Source: UMGS172 sp045587185 (GTDB taxonomy: Bacteria > Bacillota > Clostridia > Oscillospirales > Acutalibacteraceae). From it: 64,000 nt of DNA. The notes below the pieces were generated by a model. The model saw only the letters and a list, made by a program, of their open reading frames with translations, did no database searches and was not told the DNA's origin. Positions 34,226-43,263 of this stretch are shown here, one piece after another. A program made the position numbers and the translations under genes. Positions within the stretch are counted from its first letter, which is position 1; every line of letters begins with the position of its first letter. The stretch is from positions 58,122 to 122,121 of the forward strand of contig JAZNBS010000039.1 of the NCBI GenBank assembly GCA_045587185.1, written 5' to 3'.

Positions 34226-35385
34226 TCTTCAATAATCTCCTTTAAAATCTCAAGTGCTTTATCCAACTGTTCATAAGTGATATTCAAAGGTGGCAACATA
34301 CGCAGTTTTGTCTTGGCGGTCAGTATCAAAACGCCCTTTTCAAGACAAGCCACAGCCAACTCCTTGGCCGTTTTTTCGGTCTCAATGCCAATCATAAGCC
34401 CAAGTCCCGAAACTGACTTGACACCCTTGATTGCAAGCAGTTTTTTGTTGATATATTCAGACTTTTCGGCTACCTCTTTAAGTAAAGCGTCATCAATTCG
34501 CTCAACTATCGAAATGGCGCCCGCGCAAACCACAGGATTTCCGCCAAAGGTTGAACCGTGGTCACCTGCGCTTAATGTGGCTTCCACCTTTTCGCCCAAA
34601 AGGCAAGCGCCTATTGGCAATCCTCCGCCAAGGCCCTTGGCCGTGGTGATTATGTCAGGTTTTAAACCGAAATGCTCCGAAGCGAAATATTTTCCCGTTC
34701 TACCGTTACCAGTCTGAACCTCATCGGCAATTATGAGAAATCCGTACTTTTCAGCGCACGATTTTATGCAATCAACGAACTCTTTACCCAGAGCGTTGAC
34801 TCCGCCTTCTCCTTGAACGAGTTCTATCATAACAGCGGCGGTATCATCACCGACAAGTTCATTCAGTTGCTCACAGTTGTTGGCCTCGCAGAAACGAAAG
34901 CCTTCGGTAAAAGGGCCAAAATCTTTGTGAAAAACGTCCTGACCTGTGGCAGAAAGGGTTGTCACGGTTCTGCCGTGGAAAGAATTTACCAATGTGATTA
35001 TCTTGCCCTGTTTTCCGCCGTGGTTATCAGAATAATATTTTCGGGCAGTCTTTATGGCGCACTCGTTGGCCTCGGCACCCGAGTTGCCGAAGAAAACCTT
35101 TTTCATCCCCGATTTTTGACACAAAAGTTCGGCCAATTTGGCGCAGGGCCGAGTGTAATAAAGGTTAGAGGTGTGTTGAATCAATTCCAACTGTTTGATT
35201 ACGGCGTTTTTCCATTGGTCATCCGAAGCGCCAAAGGTGTTGACGGCAATACCGCTGCCCAAATCAATGTACTTCTTGCCGTTTGTGTCATAAAGTTCGG
35301 CACCCTTACCGCTGACCAATTCAACATTAAATCGGCCATAGGTATTGGCAACAAACTGTCTATCTTTTTCCTTAAAACTTAACAT
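34222..35385 (-). CDS. argD: Acetylornithine aminotransferase
   Basis: A class III PLP aminotransferase of 387 residues that makes N-acetylornithine from N-acetylglutamate semialdehyde. It contains GSGIAVNTFG, NSGAEANECAIKTARKY (about 95-111), FHGRTVTTLSATGQ, the PLP aspartate region IADEVQTGNGRTG and the Schiff-base lysine TTAKGLGGGLPIGA. The ATG at 35385 is chosen because AGGT lies about 8 bases upstream and homologues start at MLSFKEKDRQ. Upstream codons of the same frame overlap argB and lack a site. Confidence 0.96.
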   Translation of the reverse strand: MLSFKEKDRQFVANTYGRFNVELVSGKGAELYDTNGKKYIDLGSGIAVNTFGASDDQWKNAVIKQLELIQHTSNLYYTRPCAKLAELLCQKSGMKKVFFGNSGAEANECAIKTARKYYSDNHGGKQGKIITLVNSFHGRTVTTLSATGQDVFHKDFGPFTEGFRFCEANNCEQLNELVGDDTAAVMIELVQGEGGVNALGKEFVDCIKSCAEKYGFLIIADEVQTGNGRTGKYFASEHFGLKPDIITTAKGLGGGLPIGACLLGEKVEATLSAGDHGSTFGGNPVVCAGAISIVERIDDALLKEVAEKSEYINKKLLAIKGVKSVSGLGLMIGIETEKTAKELAVACLEKGVLILTAKTKLRMLPPLNITYEQLDKALEILKEIIEE

Positions 35386-35404
35386 TTCATCTACCTGCAA
35401 ATCG

Positions 35405-36259
35405 TTAACCCACAAACATAGTGCCGATACCCTCATCGGTCAGGGTTTCAATCAAAATTGCGTGAGGGATACGTCCGTCAATAATAAATACTTTCTGTAC
35501 GCCCTCGCGAATAGCCTCGATACAGCATTCGACCTTGGGAATCATACCGCCCTGAATAACACCCGAACGGATGAGCGTCGTTGCCTCGCTGACATTTATC
35601 TTTCTTATCAGTGAATCGGGGTCGTCCTTGTCTCGCATCAATCCTGAAATATCAGTCATCGAAATAAAACTTTCGGCCTTGAGTTCACCCGCAATTCTTG
35701 CGGCCGCCGTATCAGCATTGATGTTGTAAACATTACCGTCTGCATCGCAACCAACGGTTGATATTACAGGGATATAGCCCTTTTCCAAAAGGTCTAAGAT
35801 TGGGGTTGTATCAACATTTACGATTTCACCCACGTAACCGTGAACATCGTCCATCTTTTCGGCTGTAATCATCTGCCCGTCAAGTCCGCAAAGACCGACC
35901 GCCTTGCCGCCAACTGTACCGAGAAGATTTACAAGGTCCTTGTTGGTCTTACCTGCCAACACCATCTGAACGACCTCAACGGTTTCGGCATCGGTGACAC
36001 GGAGACCGTCCACAAAGACCGACTCCTTACCGATTTTTTTAAGCATTCCTGAGATTTCAGGACCGCCGCCGTGCACAAGCACAACCTTGACACCGATAAG
36101 CGACATCAGAACGATATCATGCATAACGGCCGACTTTAGTTCATCGTTTATCATAGCGTTTCCGCCATATTTCACAACGACTATTTTGCCTGAATATTTT
36201 TGGATATAAGGCAAAGCCTCGGTTAAAATCTGGGCTCTTTGTGCGTTATTTATTTCCAT
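35405..36259 (-). CDS. argB: Acetylglutamate kinase
   Basis: A 284-residue amino-acid kinase that phosphorylates N-acetylglutamate, the usual step of arginine feedback control. It contains VVVKYGGNAMIND (about 23-35), VVLVHGGGPEISGML (about 56-70), NINADTAAARIAGELKAE and SGVIQGGMIPKVECC. The extended N-terminal helix (about 1-20) is typical of arginine-sensitive hexameric enzymes. The ATG at 36259 has AAGGTGAG upstream; the longer frame reaching 36364 would overlap argJ. Confidence 0.97.
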   Translation of the reverse strand: MEINNAQRAQILTEALPYIQKYSGKIVVVKYGGNAMINDELKSAVMHDIVLMSLIGVKVVLVHGGGPEISGMLKKIGKESVFVDGLRVTDAETVEVVQMVLAGKTNKDLVNLLGTVGGKAVGLCGLDGQMITAEKMDDVHGYVGEIVNVDTTPILDLLEKGYIPVISTVGCDADGNVYNINADTAAARIAGELKAESFISMTDISGLMRDKDDPDSLIRKINVSEATTLIRSGVIQGGMIPKVECCIEAIREGVQKVFIIDGRIPHAILIETLTDEGIGTMFVG

Positions 36260-36278
36260 ATCTCTCACCTTTTCTTTA

Positions 36279-37496
36279 TCAGGTTCTGTAATCACCGTTG
36301 ATCTTGACGTAATCGTACGTAAGGTCGCAACCCCAAGCAGTGGCTTCTTTGTCACCGCTATCAAGTGTAATAAGAATCTGTATTTCCTCTTTAAGCAGAA
36401 TCTCCTTGGCTATTTCCTCGCTGAAATCAACGCCTGCACCGTTGCGGCAAACCTCAACGGTACCTGCAGAAGATTTGAAAGAAACACCAACCTTATTTAC
36501 ATCAAGGTCGGCACCGCTGTAACCGATAGCACAAAGCACACGACCCCAGTTGGCATCAGCGCCGAAGATTGCGGCTTTCAAAAGCGAAGAACAAGCAACC
36601 GACTTGGCAACGGTTTTTGCAATTTCTTTTGTTGCGGCACCTTTGACGTTAACCTCCATAAGTCTTGTTGCTCCCTCTCCGTCACGGGCAATCATTCTGC
36701 AAAGGTAAGACGTCACAGCAAACAAAGCCTCTTTAAATGCCTTATAGCCCTCGCTTTCAACGCTGTCAATAACATCGTTTTCGGCCATACCGTTGGCAAG
36801 GACACAACACATATCGTTGGTTGATGTGTCACCGTCAACACTTACCATATTGAACGAATCCTCTATGTCAGCACTCAAAGCCTTTTGCAAAATCTCAGGC
36901 TTAATGGCAACATCGGAAGTGATAAACACAAGCATTGTCGCCATATTGGGATGTATCATTCCCGAACCCTTGGCAATACCGCCGATAGTACATTCCTTGC
37001 CGTTAACGTTGAATTTAAAAGCAATCTCTTTGACACGGGTGTCGGTAGTCATAATCCCCTCTGCGGCACGGAGACTGCCGTCATCGGTAAGGTCATTGAC
37101 CAGATCCTCCATACCCATTTCGATAGGCTTTATATCAAGAGGTTGGCCGATAACACCTGTTGATGCTACAATAACATCGGTTGCATCAATACCTGTAAAC
37201 TGCTCGCAAAGACTGCACATAGCCTCGGCTATCTCAATACCGTTGGCGTTGCAGGTGTTGGCATTACCGCTGTTACAAATGATAGCTTGGGCAAAGCCGT
37301 CGGCAATATTCTGCTTTGTTACGGTTATGGGCGCGCCCTTTACAAGATTGGTTGTATAGGTTGCGGCGGCCGAGGCCTTGACCTCGCTTATAATGAGTGA
37401 CAGGTCACGCTTTGATTTGTTTTTTCTGATTCCGCAATGAATACCTGCGGCTTTAAATCCCTTTGCGGCACAAATTCCGCCATCAGTCTTAATCAT
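36279..37496 (-). CDS. argJ: Bifunctional glutamate N-acetyltransferase/amino-acid acetyltransferase
   Basis: A 405-residue ArgJ, which recycles the acetyl group from acetylornithine to glutamate (cyclic arginine pathway) and in bifunctional forms also uses acetyl-CoA. The self-cleavage site is KGSGMIHPNMATML, with cleavage before the Thr, giving alpha and beta chains. MTTDTRVKE and DANWGRVLCAIGYSGAD are also seen. The start is ATG 37496, 9 bases after AAAGGA; ATG 37505 touches that site and is too close. No argA is present and none would be needed if the enzyme is bifunctional. Confidence 0.96.
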   Translation of the reverse strand: MIKTDGGICAAKGFKAAGIHCGIRKNKSKRDLSLIISEVKASAAATYTTNLVKGAPITVTKQNIADGFAQAIICNSGNANTCNANGIEIAEAMCSLCEQFTGIDATDVIVASTGVIGQPLDIKPIEMGMEDLVNDLTDDGSLRAAEGIMTTDTRVKEIAFKFNVNGKECTIGGIAKGSGMIHPNMATMLVFITSDVAIKPEILQKALSADIEDSFNMVSVDGDTSTNDMCCVLANGMAENDVIDSVESEGYKAFKEALFAVTSYLCRMIARDGEGATRLMEVNVKGAATKEIAKTVAKSVACSSLLKAAIFGADANWGRVLCAIGYSGADLDVNKVGVSFKSSAGTVEVCRNGAGVDFSEEIAKEILLKEEIQILITLDSGDKEATAWGCDLTYDYVKINGDYRT

Positions 37497-37527
37497 ATTT
37501 TTCATTCCTTTACTTTCTCTGCCATAA

Positions 37528-38457
37528 TTATAGGTCGAGACCCGTTGTTTCCTCAATTCCCAACATTATGTTCATACATTGGACGGCGGCACCCGAAGCG
37601 CCCTTGCCCAGATTATCAAACCTTGCCGACACAGTGAAACGTTCCTCATTCCCTGTGACAAAAATCTGCATTTTGTCCTTGCCTGAGAGGTTGTTTGAGC
37701 CAAGCATTGCCGTTTTTTCGCCGTTTATATCCGAGATGTCGATAAACTTCTTGCCCGAATATTTTGTTATATAAGCCTTTTTGACTGCCTCAATTCCGCC
37801 GTTGACCTGCGAGCCGAAGAAAGGCACAGTTACCAACATTCCACTGTAATAGTCGTCAACAATGGGCGAGAAAACAGGCCTGTTATAAAGTTTGGATATT
37901 GCCGCCATTTCGGGCAGATGCTTGTGGCTCTGGCCCAAAGCGTAAATCCTTGCACTATAAAGTTCATCGGCCTTGTCACCCTCATATTCGGCAATCATCT
38001 TCTTGCCGCCGCCCGAGTAACCCGTCAGTGAAAAGCAGGTGACAAGCGCATCGTACGGTAAAACACCCGACTCGGTCAGAGGAGCAATCAAAGCATTGAA
38101 TCCACTTGCGTGACAGCCCGGTACTGCAACCCTTTTGGCGGTGGGCAACGCATTTGCCAAGTTATCATATAACTCAGGAAAACCATAAACCCAGTCGGGA
38201 TTGGTTCTATGTGCCGTTGAAGTGTCAATAATTCTCACATTCTCGTTCTCCACCATCGAGACCGCTTCAATAGCGGCAACATCGGGCAGGCAAAGAAAAG
38301 CGACATCGCAAGCGTTTAAGTATTTCTTTCGTTCAACAGGGTCCTTCCTCAAATTTTCAGGGATAAGCAAAAGTTCAATATCCTGTCTTCCCTGTAAACG
38401 TTCGATAATCCGAAGACCGGTTGTTCCCTCTCTTCCGTCAATAAAAACCTTATACAT
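37528..38457 (-). CDS. argC: N-acetyl-gamma-glutamyl-phosphate reductase, short (type 2) form
   Basis: The NADPH-dependent reductase of the arginine pathway, 309 residues. It begins MYKVFIDGREGTTGLRI, with the NADP loop GREGTTG, and has the catalytic cysteine in VPGCHASGFNALIAPL. This short form (about 310 residues, GxxGTTGL motif) is the type 2 group, in contrast to type 1 enzymes of about 340 residues. It is the first gene of argCJBDF, with GGAGGTG 7 bases before the ATG at 38457. The longer frame to 38565 crosses the promoter and is rejected. Confidence 0.96.
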   Translation of the reverse strand: MYKVFIDGREGTTGLRIIERLQGRQDIELLLIPENLRKDPVERKKYLNACDVAFLCLPDVAAIEAVSMVENENVRIIDTSTAHRTNPDWVYGFPELYDNLANALPTAKRVAVPGCHASGFNALIAPLTESGVLPYDALVTCFSLTGYSGGGKKMIAEYEGDKADELYSARIYALGQSHKHLPEMAAISKLYNRPVFSPIVDDYYSGMLVTVPFFGSQVNGGIEAVKKAYITKYSGKKFIDISDINGEKTAMLGSNNLSGKDKMQIFVTGNEERFTVSARFDNLGKGASGAAVQCMNIMLGIEETTGLDL

Positions 38458-38506
38458 AACGGCACCTCCGTGCGACAAAAAACTCTTGGGCATTATAATA
38501 GTAATA

Positions 38507-38534
38507 ATTATACACGAAAAATGAATAAAATCAA
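38507..38534 (-). promoter_or_regulatory. arg operon promoter with probable ARG box
   Basis: On the minus strand, TTGATT, 16-base spacer and TATAAT (plus-strand positions 38529-38534 and 38507-38512) precede argC by about 50 bases. The -35 and spacer contain AATGAATAAAATCAA (38520-38534), close to the Gram-positive ArgR/AhrC half-site pattern. Binding there would block the promoter when arginine is plentiful. Confidence 0.65.
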
Positions 38535-38816
38535 GTGTTTTTTTCAAATTTATGTATAATGCCAAAATCGGGCGTTTTTTGGGTTAATATATGTAAAAAA
38601 ACACCAAAAGCCTTTTGTTTCCTCTTTTTCACGGTCGGTTTTGAGTCTTTTTTCAATCGTTTTATATATACAACATCGTGTATATTTATTCATATTTTTG
38701 TATATTTCGTTTTGACAGCGGTATCGCAACCGCAGAATCAAACGTTTAATACGGCAATTTTCTTTAATAATAACTGTGTGGGCTTGTAAAAAAAATGTTA
38801 ACACAGGAGAGTTTGG

Positions 38817-38845
38817 TTTACTTTTTACAAAATCGGTGCTATAAT
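38817..38845 (+). promoter_or_regulatory. Promoter of the DUF975-like gene
   Basis: TTTACT (38817-38822), 17-base spacer, TATAAT (38840-38845), about 75 bases before the start. Between this and the arg promoter (38535-38816) I see only AT-rich sequence. Confidence 0.6.
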
Positions 38846-38919
38846 ATGCTATGATAACGATTATAGTTAGCCGAAACAGCAACAATAAAGCCCGATTACT
38901 TTTGAAAGAGGACGCTACA

Positions 38920-39768
38920 ATGCAATCTTTTGATGCAGTTACTTTGCAACCAACCTTCAGCGAAATAAAGACTGCCGCAAAAAATTCACTCAGACACCGT
39001 TGGTCACAAGCCATTGCGGTGACACTGGTGTTTTTATCAACGGCGTTGCTTAATATTGTAATGCAATCAGCACTTATGACCATTTTCAAGGTCGATAACG
39101 TATGGTCGCCGTTTTCCCCCACCGATGTACCTCTCCACAACATTGTTGCGGGCAACTGCATCACTGTTTTTTCGGCTGTGTTCAGTCTTAGCGTTATGTT
39201 TCCGCTGATTTACGGCGTAATGCGGTGGTTTTGGTTGGTGACGGGCGGCAGTGACCCTTCTGTTTCGGAAATATTCCACTATTTTTCCTCGGCTTCGGTT
39301 TTTGGCAAGGCAGTACTTGTATCGGTCGGTCTGTTTTTTCGCCTTGTTGTGGGCGCAATCATCAGTTTTCTGCCGTATGTTTTGCTCAACATCGTCACCT
39401 TGCCTGATTTTTACAGCCGCCTTAATATTACTATGCCCACTTGGATGGACAGTCTGACGCCACTAATACCCGTTCTTGAAATGTTGGGATTTTTGCTCTT
39501 GATTCTTTGGGTCAGTCTTTATGCAATGTTTTACACCGTTATGTTCAACAACCCGTCAATGTCGGCGCATTCTATCATCACAACTTCGGTAAAAATAACA
39601 CGTAACCGCCGTGTAAGATTTGTTGTTTTTGTGTTCAGTTTTTTCGGTTGGTTTGCTTTGAATCTTCTTGTTTTGCCGATGATATTCACAATGCCTTATT
39701 TTATTGCATCTCTGGCCGTTTACGGGCGCGAGGTTTACCGTTCGGCTGTGCGTGAGTTGAAGACTTGA
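38920..39768 (+). CDS. DUF975-like multi-pass membrane protein
   Basis: A 282-residue membrane protein. The N-terminal IKTAAKNSLRHRWSQAIAVTLVF, a following loop, several hydrophobic helices (about 30-55, 90-115, 145-175, 205-235 and 250-275) and the ...GVMRWFWLVTGG..PSVSEIFHYFSS pattern resemble DUF975/YciC-type proteins of unknown function. The ATG at 38920 has AAAGAGGA upstream. The 3' end overlaps the convergent phospholipase-like gene by 34 bases. Confidence 0.7.
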   Translation: MQSFDAVTLQPTFSEIKTAAKNSLRHRWSQAIAVTLVFLSTALLNIVMQSALMTIFKVDNVWSPFSPTDVPLHNIVAGNCITVFSAVFSLSVMFPLIYGVMRWFWLVTGGSDPSVSEIFHYFSSASVFGKAVLVSVGLFFRLVVGAIISFLPYVLLNIVTLPDFYSRLNITMPTWMDSLTPLIPVLEMLGFLLLILWVSLYAMFYTVMFNNPSMSAHSIITTSVKITRNRRVRFVVFVFSFFGWFALNLLVLPMIFTMPYFIASLAVYGREVYRSAVRELKT

Positions 39769-40292
39769 GTGTTATGTTTCTCAATGCAATAGTCGACAGT
39801 GGCTGTGCTTACCGAAAGGATAAAATCTGCATCAGTTTCCATTGAGGCGGGCATTTGTTTATACCTGTGGTGATTTGCTTCGATGTGCCGTGCAAGGTTT
39901 TTGGTCACCGTTTTCTGAAAATTACGACTGCCGTCCTGCATAACAATGTCGTGCAGTCTTTTTTCATACAGTGTGTGGTCACGCAAACCTCCGTCAAAAC
40001 CGCTGTTGTGTGAAAAGGTAAATGCATCGCAGATATAATGCACAAGGATACCAAGACGCAACCCGACTCCCTTGTCTTTGATGTTCTGTGCCGACCGAAG
40101 AATATAATCCTTTGCGTTTTCCCAGTTATGCCCGAAAAAAGGACGGATTCTGAACCCTTTGAGATACGAAATCGGGTCAAAATCGGGCAAAACACATCCC
40201 AACCCGAACAAAAACTTCTTGTAAAACGGCACAAATTTCAGTTGCTTTTTGCAGATTTTTAAGGCAAGGTCTAAATGCGTTTCGGTCTTCAT
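39735..40292 (-). CDS. Zinc-dependent phospholipase C family protein
   Basis: A 185-residue protein matching the compact bacterial zinc-dependent phospholipase C/S1-P1-like group. His residues sit at THLDLALKI (N-terminus), GHNWENAKDYILRSAQ, LGILVHYICDAFTFSHNSGF (HxxxD metal motif, about 84-103), YEKRLHDIV and HIEANHHRY. There is no signal peptide, so it probably acts inside the cell or needs another export route. The substrate is unknown. The C-terminus overlaps the end of the convergent membrane protein gene. Confidence 0.82.
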   Translation of the reverse strand: MKTETHLDLALKICKKQLKFVPFYKKFLFGLGCVLPDFDPISYLKGFRIRPFFGHNWENAKDYILRSAQNIKDKGVGLRLGILVHYICDAFTFSHNSGFDGGLRDHTLYEKRLHDIVMQDGSRNFQKTVTKNLARHIEANHHRYKQMPASMETDADFILSVSTATVDYCIEKHNTQVFNSRTAER

Positions 40293-40597
40293 ATTTTCCT
40301 CATTTCTCTTTTTGAGAATAGTGTTTGCCCGAAACCAATGAATATGACAAAAATATGAGATTGCTTAAGATTAAAGTTGCCGTAATATTTTTAAAATGTT
40401 TTGCGGTGTAATATTGTTGACTTTTTACGCCGTTGCGCTACAATGTAGTCGTAAAAACGCACTGATTTCAAAAAAATAATTGTTTTTTAAATAAGTTGTG
40501 ATTTGGGTAAGGTAATACTGGGGTTTGCACCACAGAAAAGTATTTTTAAGAAATTGCGGAAATAATATAAATTGTGAATTATTGTCGGAGGTTGAAA
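40293..40597. other. Divergent intergenic region with promoter of yugP-like gene
   Basis: TTGACT (40417-40422), 16-base spacer and TACAAT (40439-40444) face the metallopeptidase gene, leaving a leader of about 150 bases that is AT-rich and shows no riboswitch signature I recognise. Upstream of 40410 I see only AT-rich sequence with no gene. Confidence 0.55.
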
Positions 40598-41305
40598 ATG
40601 TTCTATATTGATTGGACATATATTGTTTTGGTTTTGCCGTTTGTGATACTGTCATTGGTGGCAAGCGCAAAGGTTAATTCCTCATTCAGAAAATATTCTG
40701 AAGTGTTTTCCAAAAGGGGTTTGACCGCACACGAAGCGGCGCGTCGCGTTTTGGAGGGCAACGGTGTTTCAAACGTCAGAATCGAGCGGGTGCAAGGTCA
40801 CCTCACCGACCATTTTGACCCGAGAACCAACGTCATCCGCCTTTCGGAAAATGTGCACGATTCGTCTTCGGTTGCCGCTATTGGAGTTGCCTGCCATGAG
40901 GCGGGCCATGCCGTTCAACACGCGGTGGGCTATATCCCTGTGAAAATCCGCACCGCCATTGTGCCCATAACCAGCATCGGTTCAAAATTGGCCGTTCCGC
41001 TTATTTTCATCGGTGTTGCTTTGTCCTACCTTGGCGAGTTTTACAGTTATATTGCCTATGCAGGCGTTGCCCTTTTCAGTCTGTGCGTTATCTTTCAGTT
41101 GGTAACACTGCCGACCGAGTTTAACGCAAGCCGCAGAGCAATAAGAGCATTGTCAGACAATGCAATCCTTGATGAACAAGAACTCAACGGCGCTAAAAAG
41201 GTGCTGTCTGCCGCCGCAATGACCTACGTTGCGGCACTTGCCGTCAGCGTTATGCAGTTGTTAAGGCTTTTATTGATTGTCAACGGTTCCCGCCGAAGAC
41301 GTTAA
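40598..41305 (+). CDS. yugP: YugP-like zinc metallopeptidase (membrane)
   Basis: A 235-residue membrane peptidase of the YugP family. An N-terminal TM helix (YIVLVLPFVILSLVASAKV), then KRGLTAHEAARRVLEGNGVSNVRIERV and HFDPRTNVIRLSENV. The zinc motif is ACHEAGHAVQHAVGY (HEAGH, about 104-108). Two further helices (about 125-175) follow, then EFNASRRAIRAL, where the Glu may be the third ligand. It ends with a basic tail. The ATG at 40598 has CGGAGG upstream; GTG at 40574 is too early. The target is unknown. Confidence 0.92.
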   Translation: MFYIDWTYIVLVLPFVILSLVASAKVNSSFRKYSEVFSKRGLTAHEAARRVLEGNGVSNVRIERVQGHLTDHFDPRTNVIRLSENVHDSSSVAAIGVACHEAGHAVQHAVGYIPVKIRTAIVPITSIGSKLAVPLIFIGVALSYLGEFYSYIAYAGVALFSLCVIFQLVTLPTEFNASRRAIRALSDNAILDEQELNGAKKVLSAAAMTYVAALAVSVMQLLRLLLIVNGSRRRR

Positions 41306-41347
41306 CTGTTTTATCTTAAATCAAAAGCAACTTCCCCTTTAAACAAA

Positions 41348-41381
41348 AAGAGGCCGTTCACCGATTGGTGAACGGCCTCTT
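41348..41381. terminator. Bidirectional terminator
   Basis: A perfect 15-bp stem (AAGAGGCCGTTCACC with its complement, GATT loop) lies between convergent peptidase genes, with A/T-rich flanks. Confidence 0.93.
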
Positions 41382-41399
41382 AAAGTTTTTGTAATCAGA

Positions 41400-42311
41400 T
41401 TACTGAACCTCTAAAGCACCCGTCATAAGACCGTTAAGATTTTCAATTCGGTCAAGGTTTTCGGGGTGGCTGGAGGCAAGGGCAGCGAAGATACCCTGTG
41501 CGCTTTTTTCGGTGCCAAAACTGTCAAGAACCTCACAAAGTGCGTACGCATAACCGCACTGGTATGCATACTGGTCTGCACGGTACTCGTTCTTACGGCT
41601 GGAGTGCATACACAACCACACGCCGAGTTGATTCCACAGTCTCATAAGCCAAACCAGAATAAAGTCGGCAATGACACGTCCAAGTCCTATGAAAATGGAA
41701 GCGATAACACCGCCCCAACTTCTGCTGAACACTGCGGTGAAGAACTCACCCATAAACATCATAATGTTGGCAATTACACGGACGATGGTAAAGATGGTTG
41801 TAATGATAAGATTTCCAACCGAAACAACCAAAATAGTGTCCGTATCCTTGTGAGCAAGGTGGCCAAACTCGTGACTCAAAACGCCCTTAATCTGCTCATC
41901 ATTGTAGCAGTTGAAAAGACCGCGTGTGAAGCAGACCGTCTTACGTCCTGTGGCAAATGCGTTAGGCTCCTCATCTTCCGACATAAACATTTGAATACCG
42001 TCAGGCAACTCAGGATTGAGTTGCTTTGCCTTGGCATAAACCTCATTGAACAATGGCTCCATACGGGCAAGAACTTCGGGGTCCTTTATCTTCTTACATC
42101 CGGTCTGCAAGCGAAGAATCCACTCACCGATTGGCGACAGTGCGACGACCATTGACAGTATGTAAAGACCAAGTCCCAACAACGCTCCCTGCCAATCGGT
42201 AAAACCGCCACTGAACAAGAACACAATAAGGAAAACATTCATCACAAGCCAGATAATGACTCCTATATTGTTCTTCTTGAACAGATTTTTGAAAAAGTCA
42301 GCAATATACAT
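41400..42311 (-). CDS. M48 family (HtpX-like) membrane metallopeptidase
   Basis: A 303-residue membrane zinc protease. There are two N-terminal helices (NIGVIIWLVMNVFLIVFLF; ALLGLGLYILSMVVAL). The zinc motif is LSHEFGHLAHKDTD (about 148-161), followed by two more hydrophobic helices. The third ligand is probably the Glu in NEYRADQYAYQCGY. HtpX-like proteases remove damaged membrane proteins. The ATG at 42311 follows GAGGAGG by 7 bases. It lies 82 bases after the TPM gene on the same strand, so it may be part of that membrane-stress operon. Confidence 0.9.
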   Translation of the reverse strand: MYIADFFKNLFKKNNIGVIIWLVMNVFLIVFLFSGGFTDWQGALLGLGLYILSMVVALSPIGEWILRLQTGCKKIKDPEVLARMEPLFNEVYAKAKQLNPELPDGIQMFMSEDEEPNAFATGRKTVCFTRGLFNCYNDEQIKGVLSHEFGHLAHKDTDTILVVSVGNLIITTIFTIVRVIANIMMFMGEFFTAVFSRSWGGVIASIFIGLGRVIADFILVWLMRLWNQLGVWLCMHSSRKNEYRADQYAYQCGYAYALCEVLDSFGTEKSAQGIFAALASSHPENLDRIENLNGLMTGALEVQ

Positions 42312-42393
42312 ATTTTTCCTCCTCAAGGTTTTTCTTTATTATACACCAACCAACAAAACACGTCAATGAAACTTTGTGTTGTTGGCAAAATGT

Positions 42394-43263
42394 TTAAAAC
42401 CTACGACCCGAACCGCGGTGACGTCCTGTGCCAAAACTTCCGCCGCCACGCGGTGTAAACCCGCCGCCTGAACGTCCGTTGTTATTGTTACGCGGTTTCT
42501 CACGTCGGACAACGTTGCGGTAAAGGAACGCATCATAACTTGCCGTAACTTGCATACTGCCAGGCACAACATAACTTGATGCTTCTTCTTGTCGGCGGAC
42601 CGACTTAAGTTTGGATTTCATAACGGTAACCGCTATGAAACCAACTACGACACCGACTATAGCCGAAAACAATGCAAGATAAGGTATATCGCAACTGTTT
42701 CCCTCACCGTAATCATAATTATAGTCACCGTTATTATCGTTATCGTAAGGGGGGTAATAATTTTCATCGGATTCGGAACTTGTTTGGTTTATGTAAGCCG
42801 TAATCTTTTGGTCGCACTTATTGGCAAAGGTCATACAAGCCGAATAATAATCACCACTTGACAGGTCATCGGTCATAGCATCAAGGATGTCTTCTACATC
42901 GTGATACGAAACCGCATATCTCGCATCATCTGCGCAATCAATATACACAATTCTTTCTTCGAGTGCTATTAAAAGTATGACTGCACCGCGGTCGATATTT
43001 AATTCAACGCTTATCCAACCGTAATAATCCTCAATATAAGCCTCTTCGGACTTGCCGTTAATACTGTCTTGAATGGAAATTAAAAGGTCGTAACCTGTGC
43101 GCTCGCTTACATTATCAAGTTTTTGACAAAGTTCGGTTTGTTGTTGGACAGTCAGTGTGTCAGAAGCCGAATCGGTAAATCTTGAAACAACGCTGTCTGC
43201 AAAAACGACAGTTGCAAAGCACAAAACACATACCGCAATCAAAAGCGCAAATATTTTTTTCAT
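42394..43263 (-). CDS. TPM domain membrane protein (YdjH-like)
   Basis: A 289-residue protein: signal peptide (MKKIFALLIAVCVLCFATVVFA), an extracellular TPM domain (about 25-165, DTLTVQQQTELCQKLDNVSERTGYDLLISI), an acidic Asn/Asp/Tyr-rich linker, one TM helix (IPYLALFSAIVGVVVGFIAVTVM) and a cytoplasmic Gly/Arg/Ser-rich tail ending GTGRHRGSGRRF. In B. subtilis YdjH has this layout and acts with YdjG and YdjI. The start shares one base with the stop of the zinc-ribbon gene (TGATG), so the two are coupled. The Gly/Arg tail could bind a partner protein or lipid headgroups. Confidence 0.88.
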   Translation of the reverse strand: MKKIFALLIAVCVLCFATVVFADSVVSRFTDSASDTLTVQQQTELCQKLDNVSERTGYDLLISIQDSINGKSEEAYIEDYYGWISVELNIDRGAVILLIALEERIVYIDCADDARYAVSYHDVEDILDAMTDDLSSGDYYSACMTFANKCDQKITAYINQTSSESDENYYPPYDNDNNGDYNYDYGEGNSCDIPYLALFSAIVGVVVGFIAVTVMKSKLKSVRRQEEASSYVVPGSMQVTASYDAFLYRNVVRREKPRNNNNGRSGGGFTPRGGGSFGTGRHRGSGRRF

